Origin: an uncultured Hyphomicrobium sp.
GTDB lineage: Bacteria; Pseudomonadota; Alphaproteobacteria; Rhizobiales; Hyphomicrobiaceae
Length of the DNA stretch: 64,000 nucleotides
Reading direction: 5' to 3'
NCBI RefSeq assembly: GCF_902826555.1
Contig: NZ_CADEFI010000001.1
Location: 32,070 to 96,069, forward strand
Shown in pieces: positions 40,104 through 48,710 of the stretch. Each line of letters starts with the position of its first letter. Position 1 is the first letter of the stretch. Both the position numbers and the translations under genes were made by a program. The notes beneath the pieces are model-generated. The model saw only the letters and a list, made by a program, of their open reading frames with translations. It did not search any database and was not told the origin of the DNA.

Positions 40104-42365
40104 ATGGTGCGGGTTCTCTTCCTCTGGCTTGCGACTGCCGCTCTCGCGGCGGGGACGGCTGTTGCGCAACCGGCAAATGTGACGGAGGAGCTTCCGCCCA
40201 TCGAGGCCGCTCCGCTCGAGGCCGCTCCGCTCGAGACCGCGCCGCTCGATGCAAATCAACCCGAGGGTTCCGAACCTGATGCGCCCGAGACTGCGGTGCC
40301 AGAAGCCGCAGCGCCCGGTGTGACAGCGCCGGCGGAGGCGCCCGACGCGGTGGGGGCCGACGCCGCGCCACCCGTTGCGCCGCCCGTCGTTGCACCGGAT
40401 GAAGGCGCCCAGCCGCGCACGTCGATCGGCGATGCTCTCGATCCGCTGCTTGCTCCGCCGCCGCGTGAGCCGCATCTGCCGATCCTGGGCGAGCCGGTTC
40501 CCACCACGGTCGAAATCGAATGGCGGGTCGAAAATCCGTTCCGCTTTTTTGCCGATCCCAAGGATACGGAAGTGCATCGGGCGACGTATCTGGCGCTCAG
40601 TCCCGAGCAGCGGGCTTCCGCGCCCGTGCTTGCCGCCGAGCACGCGTTGGCGCGCCGCCACGAATCCGGATGGGCGGAGACCATGTACCGCAAGACGTGC
40701 TGGTCGTCGTCGACGAACCGCTACGTTTGCCCCGACAAGGGCGACTACATCAATCCGAGCCATCACAAGGTGGTGGTGACGCTCAAGGGGATGCCGGAGC
40801 CGGACATCGAGTGCCGTTGGATCACGGCGGAGCTGCACAAGGCTGGCGAGAGTGCCGGGCCCGAGAGTGCGGTCATGCGGCCGTGCGGCGAGCCGATGCT
40901 GCTGGCGGCGCCCTATCCGTCCGGGCTTTCCGTGCGTGTGGAGGTTGGAGGCATCGCGGTGGCCTCGACCGAGATCAAGGTGCGCGATCTGTTCGTGGTC
41001 GGCCTCGGTGACAGCTTCGGCTCCGGCGAGGGCAATCCGGACGTGCCGGTGCGATTCTCGGCCGAGCGCTCGGTCGCGTATGGCAAGGCCGCGAAGTCGG
41101 ACGATCTCGGCGGCTATCCCGCGCGCATCGGTGCGTGGAAGCAGGTCGGCGATGCGGCATTCATCGAGGGCAACGCGCGCTGGCTCGATCAGGCGTGCCA
41201 CCGTTCGCTTTATTCGCATCAGCTGCGGGCCGCTCTCGAGCTTGCGGTCGAGGATCCGCATCGGGCTGTGACATATGCGGGTTTTGCCTGCTCTGGCGCC
41301 GAGGTCACGTGGGGCCTGTTCCTGCGCTACAAGGGTAACGAGTGGGTGCCCAATCCACCGGACCTTTCGCAGATCTCGGCGGCGGCGGATGCGCAATGCG
41401 GCAAGCGCGATGCGCCGGTGGTGGATATGCCCGAGGCCTACCACATGCACGGCGTGATCCCCGAGCTGATGGGCGGGCTCACGCTGTCGAAATGCCCGTA
41501 CGAGAAAGCGCGCAAGATCGATCTCGTGTTCATGTCGGTCGGCGGCAACGATATCGGCTTCGCGCGTCTTGTAGCCAACGCGGTGCTCTCAGACGAGTCG
41601 CTTGTGCGCAGTCTTGGCGGCTGGTTCGGCCAGGTGCACGGCAACAAGGAGAGCCAGGAGCTGTTGACGCGCCTCGACCAGCGCTACAAGGCGATGAACC
41701 GCGCCGTGCACGGCATCCTGCACGTGCCGTGGGACGAGAGCGACCGCGTCATCCTCACGTCCTATCCGCCGTTCGCGCTGCTCGACGATGCGGGCAACAT
41801 GTGCCGCGACGGCTCGGCCGGCATGGAGGTGTTCAACGAGTTCAAGATCACGCAGAAGGCGGCGCTTTCCAGCTCGTGGCTGGCCGACAAGCTGGACCAG
41901 GTGATGGAGACGAGTGCGGGCGGATTGGGGTGGAGCTTTGCCAATGCGCACCGCAAGACGTTCGTCGGGCGTGGCGTTTGCGCGGGGCACACGAACGGGC
42001 TCGGTCCGCTGGTCGACGATCTCCGCATGCCGCGCCGGAAGGGCGGCGCGTGGCTGCCCTACAATCCCGCGCACTACGAGCCCTATGCGGCGCGGTTGCG
42101 CTGGTTCCGCACGCCCAACGACGCCTTCCTCACCGGCAATTTTCATGCGGCGGGATCGGTGATGCAAAAGGTGCTGAAGCTCGACAGCTTCTCCTGGTTC
42201 CAGGTGCTGCTTGCGGCGACCTACGGCGGCGCGTTTCATCCCACCGCCGAGGGGCAGGCGGCGATGGCGGACGCCGTCGCGGCGCGGGCGCGGGACGTGC
42301 TTCTCCGGCATGGGCAGCAGTCGGCGGCGGCATCTGCGGCCGCTTCATCGGGCGAGACACCGTAG
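40104..42365 (+). CDS. Large secreted SGNH/GDSL-type hydrolase
   Basis: A 753-residue secreted protein. A signal peptide of ~21 residues (RVLFLWLATAALAAGTAVAQ) precedes a ~100-residue Pro/Ala/Glu-rich linker with three EAAPL repeats. A ~150-residue domain with paired cysteines follows, then the hydrolase. Block I is LGDSFGSGEGN, with Ser304 as nucleophile. An additional GFACSGAEVTWG region resembles streptomycete SEST-type esterases. Block III is SVGGNDIGF with Asn482, and the catalytic His is His712 in GAFHPTAEG. The substrate could be an ester or a polysaccharide acetyl group; this is unknown. The ATG at 40104 was chosen for the signal peptide. Confidence 0.82.
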   Translation: MVRVLFLWLATAALAAGTAVAQPANVTEELPPIEAAPLEAAPLETAPLDANQPEGSEPDAPETAVPEAAAPGVTAPAEAPDAVGADAAPPVAPPVVAPDEGAQPRTSIGDALDPLLAPPPREPHLPILGEPVPTTVEIEWRVENPFRFFADPKDTEVHRATYLALSPEQRASAPVLAAEHALARRHESGWAETMYRKTCWSSSTNRYVCPDKGDYINPSHHKVVVTLKGMPEPDIECRWITAELHKAGESAGPESAVMRPCGEPMLLAAPYPSGLSVRVEVGGIAVASTEIKVRDLFVVGLGDSFGSGEGNPDVPVRFSAERSVAYGKAAKSDDLGGYPARIGAWKQVGDAAFIEGNARWLDQACHRSLYSHQLRAALELAVEDPHRAVTYAGFACSGAEVTWGLFLRYKGNEWVPNPPDLSQISAAADAQCGKRDAPVVDMPEAYHMHGVIPELMGGLTLSKCPYEKARKIDLVFMSVGGNDIGFARLVANAVLSDESLVRSLGGWFGQVHGNKESQELLTRLDQRYKAMNRAVHGILHVPWDESDRVILTSYPPFALLDDAGNMCRDGSAGMEVFNEFKITQKAALSSSWLADKLDQVMETSAGGLGWSFANAHRKTFVGRGVCAGHTNGLGPLVDDLRMPRRKGGAWLPYNPAHYEPYAARLRWFRTPNDAFLTGNFHAAGSVMQKVLKLDSFSWFQVLLAATYGGAFHPTAEGQAAMADAVAARARDVLLRHGQQSAAASAAASSGETP
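40203..40247 (+). repeat. Three tandem 15-base repeats in the SGNH gene
   Basis: Units at 40203, 40218 and 40233 read GAGGCCGCTCCGCTC, the same again, and GAGACCGCGCCGCTC. They encode EAAPL, EAAPL and ETAPL in the disordered linker. In-frame copy change is possible by slippage. Confidence 0.85.
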
Positions 42366-42418
42366 GCTCTCGGCGCCGTTCGCGCGTTGCGACGCCGAAG
42401 CCGGAATAAAGAGGCTGG

Positions 42419-44251
42419 CTATTCTGCGGCTTCGGAGCCGAACTGGAGTTCGGAGAGACGGGCGTAAAGGCCGCTCTTCTTGGTCAACTCCGTATGCGTG
42501 CCGCTCTCGACGATGCGGCCCTTGTCGAGCACCAGGATGCGGTTGGCATTCTGCACGGTGGAGAGACGGTGCGCGACGACGATGGTCGTGCGGCCTTTGG
42601 TGAGGCTTTCGAGGGCGCGCTGGACGGCGATCTCGTTCTCGGTGTCGAGGGCGCTGGTCGCCTCGTCGAGGAGCAGGATCGGCGCGTTCTTCAGGATTGC
42701 GCGCGCGATGGCGATGCGCTGGCGCTGGCCGCCCGAGAGCGAGACGCCGCGCTCGCCGAGACGGGTCGCGTAACCTTCGGGAAGCGCGCGGATGAAGCTG
42801 TCCGCCTGGGCGGCGACGGCGGCGTGCATGACCTCGGCTTCGGTTGCGTTGGGTGTGCCGTAGCGGATATTCTCGGCCACGGTGTCGGCAAACAGTGCCA
42901 CTTCCTGCGGCACCACCGCCGTGATGGATCGCAGGTCGTCGAGTGCGAAGGTGGCGATGTCGACGCCGTCGATCAGCACTTTGCCGCTCGTCGGATCGTA
43001 GAACCGCAGGATCAGGTTGAGGACGGTCGACTTGCCGGCTCCTGAGGGACCGACCAGGGCCACGCGCTCGCCGGGGGCGATGTGGAACGAGACATCGTCG
43101 AGGGCCGCGGCGCCGGGGCGGTTCGCGTAGCCGAAGCGGACGGCGCGGAACTCTATCTCGCCTTTGACGGGCACCGGCAGCGGCACCGGATTTTCGGGGG
43201 ACTTGATCTCGGGCTCGATGGTAAGGAATTCGGTGATGCGTTCGGCGGCGCCCGCAGCCTGCGTGGTCTCGCCCCACACTTCGGAGAGCTCGCCCAAGGC
43301 GCCGGCGGCGAACAGCGCGTAGATGACGAATTGGCTCAATCGCCCGCCGGTGATCTCGCCGCTGATGACGGCGGATGAGCCGTACCAGAGCACGCCGACG
43401 ATGCTCGTCACGACGAGCAGGATGACGAGGCCGGTCAGGCCGGCGCGCGCGATGAGGCGGTTCTTGGCGGCGGTGAAGGCTCGCTCGACTGCAACCTGGA
43501 AGCGGCGGGCGACCGCATCCTCGTGGCTGAACGCCTGCATGGTGCGGACGGCCGCCAGATTCTCGGCTGCGTAGGCCGAGGCTTCGGCGAGCGTGTCCTG
43601 GGCCTGGCGCGACAGGCGGCGCACGACGCGTCCGTAGCCGATCAGCGGCAACACGATGATAGGAATGGCGATGAGCACGAGAAGCGACAGGCTGGGGCTG
43701 GTGAAGATCATCAGCGTGAGCGCGCCCACCAGCATGATGGCGTTGCGGAGCGCCTGCGAGATCGCCGATCCGGCAACGGCCTTGATCTGCGTGGTGTCGG
43801 CGGTAAGGCGGCTCATCACCTCGCCGGAATGGGTGCGCTCGTAGAAGTCGGGGCCGAGGCGGGCGAGGTGGGCGAAGACGTCGGAGCGCAGGTCCGCAAC
43901 CACGCGCTCGCCGATCCAGTTGACGAGATAGAAGCGGGCGGCGCTTGCGACCGCGAGCACGAAGCCGATGACGATCAGCATGGCGAAATACTGGTCCATC
44001 ATGCTGCCGTCGTGATGGCCGAAGCCATTGTCGATCATGCGCCGCACGGCCATGGGGACGGTCAGCATGGCAAGCGCCGAGACGACGAGCGCTACGGCTG
44101 CTCCGGCAAGGGCGGCCGGATGGCGCATAAGATAGGGCTTCAAGGCGAGGAGCGGGCGCAAGGACGGGCGAGCGGGCGAGGGCTCGTCGGGCGAGGGTGA
44201 GCCGGTCTGGCCGGCGACAGTCAGGATGCGCGGGGTTTCCTTCGAGCTCAC
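42419..44251 (-). CDS. ABC exporter half-transporter, MsbA/ATM1-like
   Basis: A 610-residue fused exporter. An N-terminal six-helix membrane domain (residues ~30-330) includes YFAMLIVIGFVLAVASAARF and the elbow HSGEVMSRLTADTTQIKAVA. The C-terminal ATPase has Walker A VGPSGAGKST, signature LSGGQRQRIAIARAI and Walker B ILLLDEATSALD. It works as a homodimer or with another half. MsbA-type proteins flip lipid A or lipids, and ATM1-like ones export glutathione conjugates; the substrate here is not clear from sequence. The annotation as ABC transporter is firm. It is convergent with the SGNH gene and divergent from rpmE. Confidence 0.9.
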   Translation of the reverse strand: MSSKETPRILTVAGQTGSPSPDEPSPARPSLRPLLALKPYLMRHPAALAGAAVALVVSALAMLTVPMAVRRMIDNGFGHHDGSMMDQYFAMLIVIGFVLAVASAARFYLVNWIGERVVADLRSDVFAHLARLGPDFYERTHSGEVMSRLTADTTQIKAVAGSAISQALRNAIMLVGALTLMIFTSPSLSLLVLIAIPIIVLPLIGYGRVVRRLSRQAQDTLAEASAYAAENLAAVRTMQAFSHEDAVARRFQVAVERAFTAAKNRLIARAGLTGLVILLVVTSIVGVLWYGSSAVISGEITGGRLSQFVIYALFAAGALGELSEVWGETTQAAGAAERITEFLTIEPEIKSPENPVPLPVPVKGEIEFRAVRFGYANRPGAAALDDVSFHIAPGERVALVGPSGAGKSTVLNLILRFYDPTSGKVLIDGVDIATFALDDLRSITAVVPQEVALFADTVAENIRYGTPNATEAEVMHAAVAAQADSFIRALPEGYATRLGERGVSLSGGQRQRIAIARAILKNAPILLLDEATSALDTENEIAVQRALESLTKGRTTIVVAHRLSTVQNANRILVLDKGRIVESGTHTELTKKSGLYARLSELQFGSEAAE

Positions 44252-44610
44252 TTCCTAGTCTTTCGCGTTAGGCGTTCCCTGGACTGCGTTTTTTCGCGTC
44301 TCTCTCGTACTTTATCGTGGCGGACCATGCGCGACATGGGCGGGCGTCGTCAACGTCCACGGGCAGCGTAGCGCGGAATGCCGCGCTTTGGGCAGTGTAA
44401 ACGGCTTGTCTTGGCGGGCGATCCGGTCGCAAACCCCTTGTGGCACCTCGTCTTTTCGGTGCTTGTGCCGGCCGGGCATCTCGACTATAGAAGCGCATCC
44501 AGAAATTCGGGGTCGTGCCGTCCGGCATTCCGCCGCTTTTGGTGCGTTGCGCAACTTTTGCGCGGCTCAGCACCATCGGCCCCATTTTGACAGCGAACGC
44601 GAGCACGCCG
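44252..44610 (+). other. Divergent intergenic region between ABC exporter and rpmE
   Basis: These 359 bases hold a candidate rpmE promoter (44463-44491) and a small GC hairpin (GCGCGG-AATG-CCGCGC near 44371). The minus-strand promoter for the ABC gene should be in the left half. Short open frames here are not supported. Confidence 0.5.
44463..44491 (+). promoter_or_regulatory. Candidate sigma-70 promoter for rpmE
   Basis: TTGTGC (44463-44468) and TATAGA (44486-44491) have 17-base spacing, ~120 bases before the rpmE start. A moderate match to the housekeeping consensus. Confidence 0.4.
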
Positions 44611-44841
44611 ATGAAGAAAGATCCCGATCTGCATCCCGACTATCACCAGATCACGGTCAAGATGACCGATGGTACGCAGTTCGTCACGTATTCCACCTAC
44701 GGGAAGGAAGGCGACGAGCTTCACCTCGATATCGATCCCACTTCGCATCCGGCGTGGACCGGCGGCGATCAGCGCCTGATGGACCGCGGTGGCCGTCTGT
44801 CGCGCTTCAAGAAGAAGTTCGAAGGCTTCCTCAAGGAGTAG
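44611..44841 (+). CDS. rpmE: 50S ribosomal protein L31
   Basis: A 76-residue L31. The conserved [17 protein letters not shown] and [20 protein letters not shown] segments and the basic C-terminus ([16 protein letters not shown]) are clear. It has no cysteine, so it is the zinc-independent (C-) form, as usual in alphaproteobacteria. The ATG at 44611 was chosen over upstream in-frame starts, whose extra residues do not match L31. A strong terminator follows 29 bases after the stop. Confidence 0.95.
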   Translation: MKKDPDLHPDYHQITVKMTDGTQFVTYSTYGKEGDELHLDIDPTSHPAWTGGDQRLMDRGGRLSRFKKKFEGFLKE

Positions 44842-44870
44842 TCGTCGACTTTACGGCTATTCGTATTTTC

Positions 44871-44899
44871 AAGGCCCCGCATGTGTGCGGGGCCTTTTT
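44871..44899 (+). terminator. Rho-independent terminator of rpmE
   Basis: AAGGCCCCGCA and TGCGGGGCCTT form a near-perfect stem (11 bp) with a short loop and end in TTTTT. It lies directly after rpmE. Confidence 0.9.
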
Positions 44900-44929
44900 G
44901 TTTTGTCGGCAGACTGGCCACGACATGAC

Positions 44930-44964
44930 AAAGGCCCGGCGGCGTATATGCCCCGGGCCTTTTC
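44930..44964 (-). terminator. Bidirectional-looking terminator between rpmE and rcdA
   Basis: AAAGGCCCGG and CCGGGCCTTT pair perfectly over 10 bp around a 13-base loop, with TTTT on the plus-strand side and TTT on the minus side. It lies 22 bases beyond the rcdA stop and should end rcdA transcription. It could also back up rpmE termination. Confidence 0.7.
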
Positions 44965-44985
44965 TCATTCACGATGCCTGTTTTC

Positions 44986-45555
44986 TCAGCTGGCGGCGCG
45001 ACGCAGGCCGAAGGCGCGCTCGAGCGTATGGATCTGGGTCGCGACCGGATTGATCGGCGCGTCGTCTGCCTCCTCGACCTTCGGCGGCAGCATGGCGCGA
45101 TCGAGCTGGACGATGCGATCGTGGAGCTGGAAGCTTGCGTCGATGAGACCGCGCAGTCCCTCGGGCAGATCCGTAAATCCTTTGGTGTGAGCCGGACGTC
45201 CCAGTGTCTGCAGCTTGACGCGTGCGCGCTTGGCCTCGGCTTCCTCGGGCGTGATCTCGCCTTCCTTGAGAGCGCGGCGGATCAGAAGCCAGGACGCGAG
45301 CTCCAAAAGACGCGTCGTTAGGCGCATGCTCTCGGTTGCGTACAAAACCGTGACTTGGCTTGGGAGGCCTTTGCTCTCGCGGCGACCTTCGCCGTCGAGA
45401 TACGCGGCGGAGCGCTCGACCAGGGCCATGCCCTCGGAAAACACGCGGTCGAATTGCTCGGAGGCTTGGAAACGCTCTCCGAAGGAGACCGTCTCGCCCT
45501 TGGCCGCAAACAGATTTTCTACGCTGGAACCGTTGCTCATGACACGCTTCGACAC
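44986..45555 (-). CDS. rcdA: RcdA-family (DUF1465) protein, regulator of CtrA degradation
   Basis: A 189-residue DUF1465 protein. The three-helix-bundle family pattern includes FGERFQASEQFDRVFSEGMA, LVERSAAYLDGEGRR, then LYATESMRLTTRLLELASWL and the C-terminal DASFQLHDRIVQLDRAML. In Caulobacter, RcdA is an adaptor that, with CpdR and PopA, brings CtrA to ClpXP at the pole. Orthologues are named from this family. A disordered ~25-residue C-terminus, which is needed in Caulobacter for delivery, is also present. An ATG at 45540 is an alternative start, five residues in. Confidence 0.85.
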   Translation of the reverse strand: MSKRVMSNGSSVENLFAAKGETVSFGERFQASEQFDRVFSEGMALVERSAAYLDGEGRRESKGLPSQVTVLYATESMRLTTRLLELASWLLIRRALKEGEITPEEAEAKRARVKLQTLGRPAHTKGFTDLPEGLRGLIDASFQLHDRIVQLDRAMLPPKVEEADDAPINPVATQIHTLERAFGLRRAAS

Positions 45556-45680
45556 AGACGCCTACTTTTCTCTCACCCTAACACCAGCAGATCCTAAGAG
45601 GCCAGAGTTAACAAAATTGGCCAAGAAGAAGACAATCCAAAGGAAGGATCCGCCCAAAATGCCTTGCAAGAGCCGCGCCG

Positions 45681-45709
45681 AAAAAAAATGAGCCGCCTCG
45701 CGGCGGCTC
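45681..45709 (-). terminator. Rho-independent terminator (minus strand)
   Basis: An 8-bp stem, GAGCCGCC/GGCGGCTC, with a TCGC-type loop, is followed on the minus strand by ATTTTTTTT. It ends either the candidate RNA or the CNNM/CBS transcript. Confidence 0.9.
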
Positions 45710-45785
45710 AGAAGTCAACAGGGAGGCGTCAAACAGGGTGGCTAGGCACCACCCCAGGATCCAGATGTCTGGATGAGGAGAAGAC
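45681..45785 (-). ncRNA. Candidate structured small RNA with three hairpins and terminator
   Basis: Read on the minus strand, three successive hairpins appear. The first is ATCCAGA/TCTGGAT (45759-45774). The second is GGGTGG/CCACCC with a 7-base loop (45736-45754). The third is a GC-rich stem, GAGCCGCC/GGCGGCTC (45690-45709), followed by eight T, a strong terminator. Single-stranded CU-rich stretches lie between them (GCCTCCCTG). The terminator is more than 200 bases from the preceding CNNM stop, so an independent transcript is plausible. A long 3' UTR of the CNNM gene is the alternative. The 5' end is not known. Confidence 0.4.
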
Positions 45786-45921
45786 TACTCGCCGTTCCCT
45801 AACGAAGCCTTAACGGTTGACGATTTCGAATCGATTTGGCGTTCACGAATGCAGGAGCGTGCTCGGTAAACGTGTTGCCCCAATCGGGGACGTTTGGGGA
45901 CGGGCAAGGTTACCGACGCGT

Positions 45922-47190
45922 CTACAGCCGCGAGGCGAGGACCTTGTCGATACGCCGGCCGTCGAGATCGACGACCTCGAAACGCCAGCCGTTCGTTTCG
46001 ACGATCTCGCCGGTTTTCGGGATGTGCTGGAGCTGGGCCAGCACGAATCCAGCGACCGTGGCATAGCTGCGCTTCGGCTCGAGAGCGATGGTGAGCTTGG
46101 CGGCCATCTCGTCCACCGGCATGGCGCCGGCGAGCAGCCACGATCCGTCGATGCGCTGGGTCGCGTAGGGATCCTCGCCTTCGGACTTGAAGACGCCGAC
46201 GATGGCCTCGAGCACGTCGGCCGGCGTGACCAACCCTTCGAAGTGGCCGTACTCGTCGTGGATGAGGGCGACGGGGACATCGGCTCCGCGCAGGATGTTG
46301 AGCGCATCGAGGGCGTCCATGGTCTCCGGTATGATCGGAACCTTGTGGATATAAGGCCGGATGTCGAGCGGCTTGCCGTCCAGGATGGCGGCCAGAAGCT
46401 CACGCGTGCGGACGACGCCGATCAGCGTATCGATGTTGCCCTCGCCGACGGGGATCAGCGAATGGGGCGTGTCGATGAGCTGCTGGCGGATCTCCGTCTC
46501 CGCCGTCGCGATGTCGATCCAATCCACATCCGTGCGCGGCGTCATCAGCCCGACCACCGTGCGGTCACCCAGGCGCATGACGCCGGAGATCATCTCGCGC
46601 TCGTGGGATTCGATGACGCCGGCGGCCTCGGCTTCGGAAATGAGAATGGCAATCTCTTCGTCGGAGACCTGGCTTTCCGTGGTTTCCGCCTGGCCCAGCA
46701 GGCGGAAGACGAGGCGCGTCGAGTTGTCGAGCAGCCAGACCGCGGGGCGGGCGATGCGCGAGAACGCCGTCATCGCGGGGGCGACCAGACAGGCGATGCG
46801 TTCGGCGTTGCGGAGGGCGATGTTCTTGGGCACGAGCTCGCCGACGATCACCGAGAGGTAGGTGATGACGGCGATGACGGAGCCGTATCCGAGCGCCGCC
46901 GCAGCCGTCTCCGAAAGACCGAGATCGCGGAAGGCCGTGTAGGCGTATTCGCCGAATGTCTCGCCCGAGTAGGCACCGTTGATGATGCCGATCAACGTGA
47001 TGCCGATCTGCACGGCAGAAAGAAACTTGCCCGGATCGGCTGAGAGCGCCAGGGCGGTTTGTGCTCCGGCCTTTCCGTTGGCGGCCAGGGCCTTGAGACG
47101 GGGCTGGCGGGCGGAGACGACGGCCAGCTCGGAAAGCGCAAAGAGGCCATTCAAGAGGATGAGGCCCAGGACGATCAGAAGTTCTATCAA
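45922..47190 (-). CDS. CNNM/DUF21 and CBS-domain protein (hemolysin family, CorC/TlyC-like)
   Basis: A 422-residue inner-membrane protein. The N-terminal DUF21 (CNNM) domain has four hydrophobic segments, including IELLIVLGLILLNGLFALSE and SVIVGELVPKNIALRNAERI. A CBS pair follows (LMTPRTDVDWIDIATAETEI and VALIHDEYGHFEGLVTPADV). The C-terminal CorC_HlyC domain ends the protein. Members are implicated in magnesium and other ion efflux and in acid or drug tolerance; the old name hemolysin is historical. The ATG at 47190 begins the first helix. It has no neighbour on the same strand closer than ~150 bases. Confidence 0.92.
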   Translation of the reverse strand: MIELLIVLGLILLNGLFALSELAVVSARQPRLKALAANGKAGAQTALALSADPGKFLSAVQIGITLIGIINGAYSGETFGEYAYTAFRDLGLSETAAAALGYGSVIAVITYLSVIVGELVPKNIALRNAERIACLVAPAMTAFSRIARPAVWLLDNSTRLVFRLLGQAETTESQVSDEEIAILISEAEAAGVIESHEREMISGVMRLGDRTVVGLMTPRTDVDWIDIATAETEIRQQLIDTPHSLIPVGEGNIDTLIGVVRTRELLAAILDGKPLDIRPYIHKVPIIPETMDALDALNILRGADVPVALIHDEYGHFEGLVTPADVLEAIVGVFKSEGEDPYATQRIDGSWLLAGAMPVDEMAAKLTIALEPKRSYATVAGFVLAQLQHIPKTGEIVETNGWRFEVVDLDGRRIDKVLASRL

Positions 47191-47347
47191 GATTTTTGCG
47201 GCTGACTTGGTGGGCCGTGCTTTTGGATATGCACGCCTTGCGTCAAAGCCACTCCATGTTGCGAAGGGGCGGATGCTAGCCCGCGGACTGGCCGGGGGTC
47301 AATGCGTGCAACGCCGGAGCCCCGCGGGATCCTCCGCCGGCGGCCGA

Positions 47348-47539
47348 TCAAGGTTTTTTGAACAGGGCCTCGGCCGCGCTTTCGTGTGCCTGCTTTTTTG
47401 CCAGCTCCGCTTTGACGCGCTCTATTTCAGCGGAAAAAGCGGCGATGCGGCTCTCCAACTCGGCGACCGAGAGCGTTTCGAGATTGTCGCCGAGGCTCGC
47501 GGATCTGGGTGGCGGTGGTCTCGTATCGTCCCAGTCCAT
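47348..47539 (-). CDS. DUF1192 family small protein
   Basis: A 63-residue protein of the DUF1192 family. The conserved part is LSVAELESRIAAFSAEIERV, a short coiled-coil helix that ends in KAELAKKQAHESAAEALFKK. The N-terminus MDWDDTRP is typical. The function is unknown. The ATG at 47539 has a good ribosome site (GGAGGAAC) just before it; the open frame starts further upstream at 47593 but without family similarity. It is divergent from the quinone oxidoreductase gene (start 47682), a pairing I recall in related genomes. Confidence 0.85.
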   Translation of the reverse strand: MDWDDTRPPPPRSASLGDNLETLSVAELESRIAAFSAEIERVKAELAKKQAHESAAEALFKKP

Positions 47540-47681
47540 GGCCGTTCCTCCCGCGTCATATCTGCGTTTCTTTGTCTCGCGGGAGCGTGGCACTTTCGCG
47601 GGGCCGTCACAAGTGCCGCAGGTTGTGTGTTGGTGCGCGCGCGGGTATGCACGCGGCGACGATCATTGCGAGGAGCGTTCG

Positions 47682-48680
47682 ATGCCATCTTTGCCCGAGA
47701 CCATGACCGCCATCGCCATCCAGGGCAAAGGCGGACCGGAGGTGCTCGTCGCGGAAGGGCGCCCGGTGCCTCAGCCGGGGCCGGGCCAGGTGCTGATCAA
47801 GGTCGCGGCGGCGGGCGTCAACCGGCCCGACGTTCTGCAGCGAAAGGGACTCTATCCAGCGCCCAAGGGACATTCGGAGCTACCGGGGCTTGAGGTGTCA
47901 GGCTGGATCGCGGCCGTTGGCGACGGCGCATCGCGGTTCAAGCCAGGCGAAGCGGTCATGGCCCTGCTCAACGGTGGCGGCTATGCCGAGTATGCCGTCG
48001 CCGAGGAGCCGGCGACGCTGGCGGTTCCGAAGGGCATTTCGATGGTCGAGGCGGCGGCCATCCCAGAGACCTTCTTCACGGTGTGGCACAACGTGTTCGA
48101 ACGGGCCGCCTTGAAGAGCGGTGAATGGCTGCTCGTGCATGGCGGCACGAGCGGTATCGGCGTGACGGCGATCCAGCTCGGTGCGGCGCTCGGTGCCAAG
48201 GTCATCGCCACGGCCGGCACGACGAAGAAGTGCGAAGCGTGTCTCGCGCTCGGCGCTCGCCGCGCGGTCGATTATACGCAGGTGGATTTCGCGGAGGCGG
48301 TCAAGACGGAGACGGAAGGGCGCGGCGTCGACGTCATTCTCGACATGGTGGGCGGGGACTACGTGGACCGCAATATCCGCTCGCTCGCCGACGACGGGCG
48401 GCTCGTCAACATCGGCTACCAGTCGGGCTCGAAAGTGACCGTGGACATGATGCGGGTGATGCTCAAGCGGCTGACGCTGACGGGCTCGACGCTGCGCATC
48501 CGGCCGACTTCCGTGAAGGGTGCGATCGCGCGCGCGGTCGAAGCCCACGCGTTGCCGCTCGTGGCCGACGGCAAGGTCAAGGTGGTGATCGACAGCACGT
48601 TTCCGCTTGCGCAGGCTGCCGACGCTCATGCGCGCATGGAAACCAGCCAGCACATCGGCAAGATCGTGCTGACGGTTTGA
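47682..48680 (+). CDS. NAD(P)H:quinone oxidoreductase, PIG3/QOR type
   Basis: A 332-residue medium-chain dehydrogenase/reductase without the catalytic zinc ligands. The GroES-like N-terminus has AAAGVNRPDVLQRKGLYP, typical of the TP53I3 (PIG3) branch. The NADPH-binding Rossmann motif is LVHGGTSGIGVTAIQLGAAL (about residues 148-167). VDVILDMVGGDYVDRNIRSL is another family marker. It reduces quinones with NADPH in the cytoplasm. AGGAG precedes the ATG at 47682. Confidence 0.92.
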   Translation: MPSLPETMTAIAIQGKGGPEVLVAEGRPVPQPGPGQVLIKVAAAGVNRPDVLQRKGLYPAPKGHSELPGLEVSGWIAAVGDGASRFKPGEAVMALLNGGGYAEYAVAEEPATLAVPKGISMVEAAAIPETFFTVWHNVFERAALKSGEWLLVHGGTSGIGVTAIQLGAALGAKVIATAGTTKKCEACLALGARRAVDYTQVDFAEAVKTETEGRGVDVILDMVGGDYVDRNIRSLADDGRLVNIGYQSGSKVTVDMMRVMLKRLTLTGSTLRIRPTSVKGAIARAVEAHALPLVADGKVKVVIDSTFPLAQAADAHARMETSQHIGKIVLTV

Positions 48681-48710
48681 CTCAGTGCCTCCGCTTGCGC
48701 GGAGAGGGCG

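Larger units (their letters stand above)
45556..45921 (-). other. Intergenic region between rcdA and the CNNM/CBS gene
   Basis: These 366 bases hold no coding gene I can support. They hold a candidate small RNA with three hairpins (45681-45785, minus strand) and, just upstream of it, a near-match to a CtrA site (45797-45812). The rcdA promoter should lie in 45556-45680; it has no clear consensus. Confidence 0.55.

Noticed and set aside
40203-40247. CRISPR-like direct repeats
   Set aside because: The three 15-base units are contiguous, in frame and encode EAAPL, so they are a protein linker repeat, not a spacer array.
45605-45620. A TTAAC next to an AATT stretch upstream of rcdA as a CtrA site
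   Set aside because: Only one half-site is present; the second half is not at N7 spacing.
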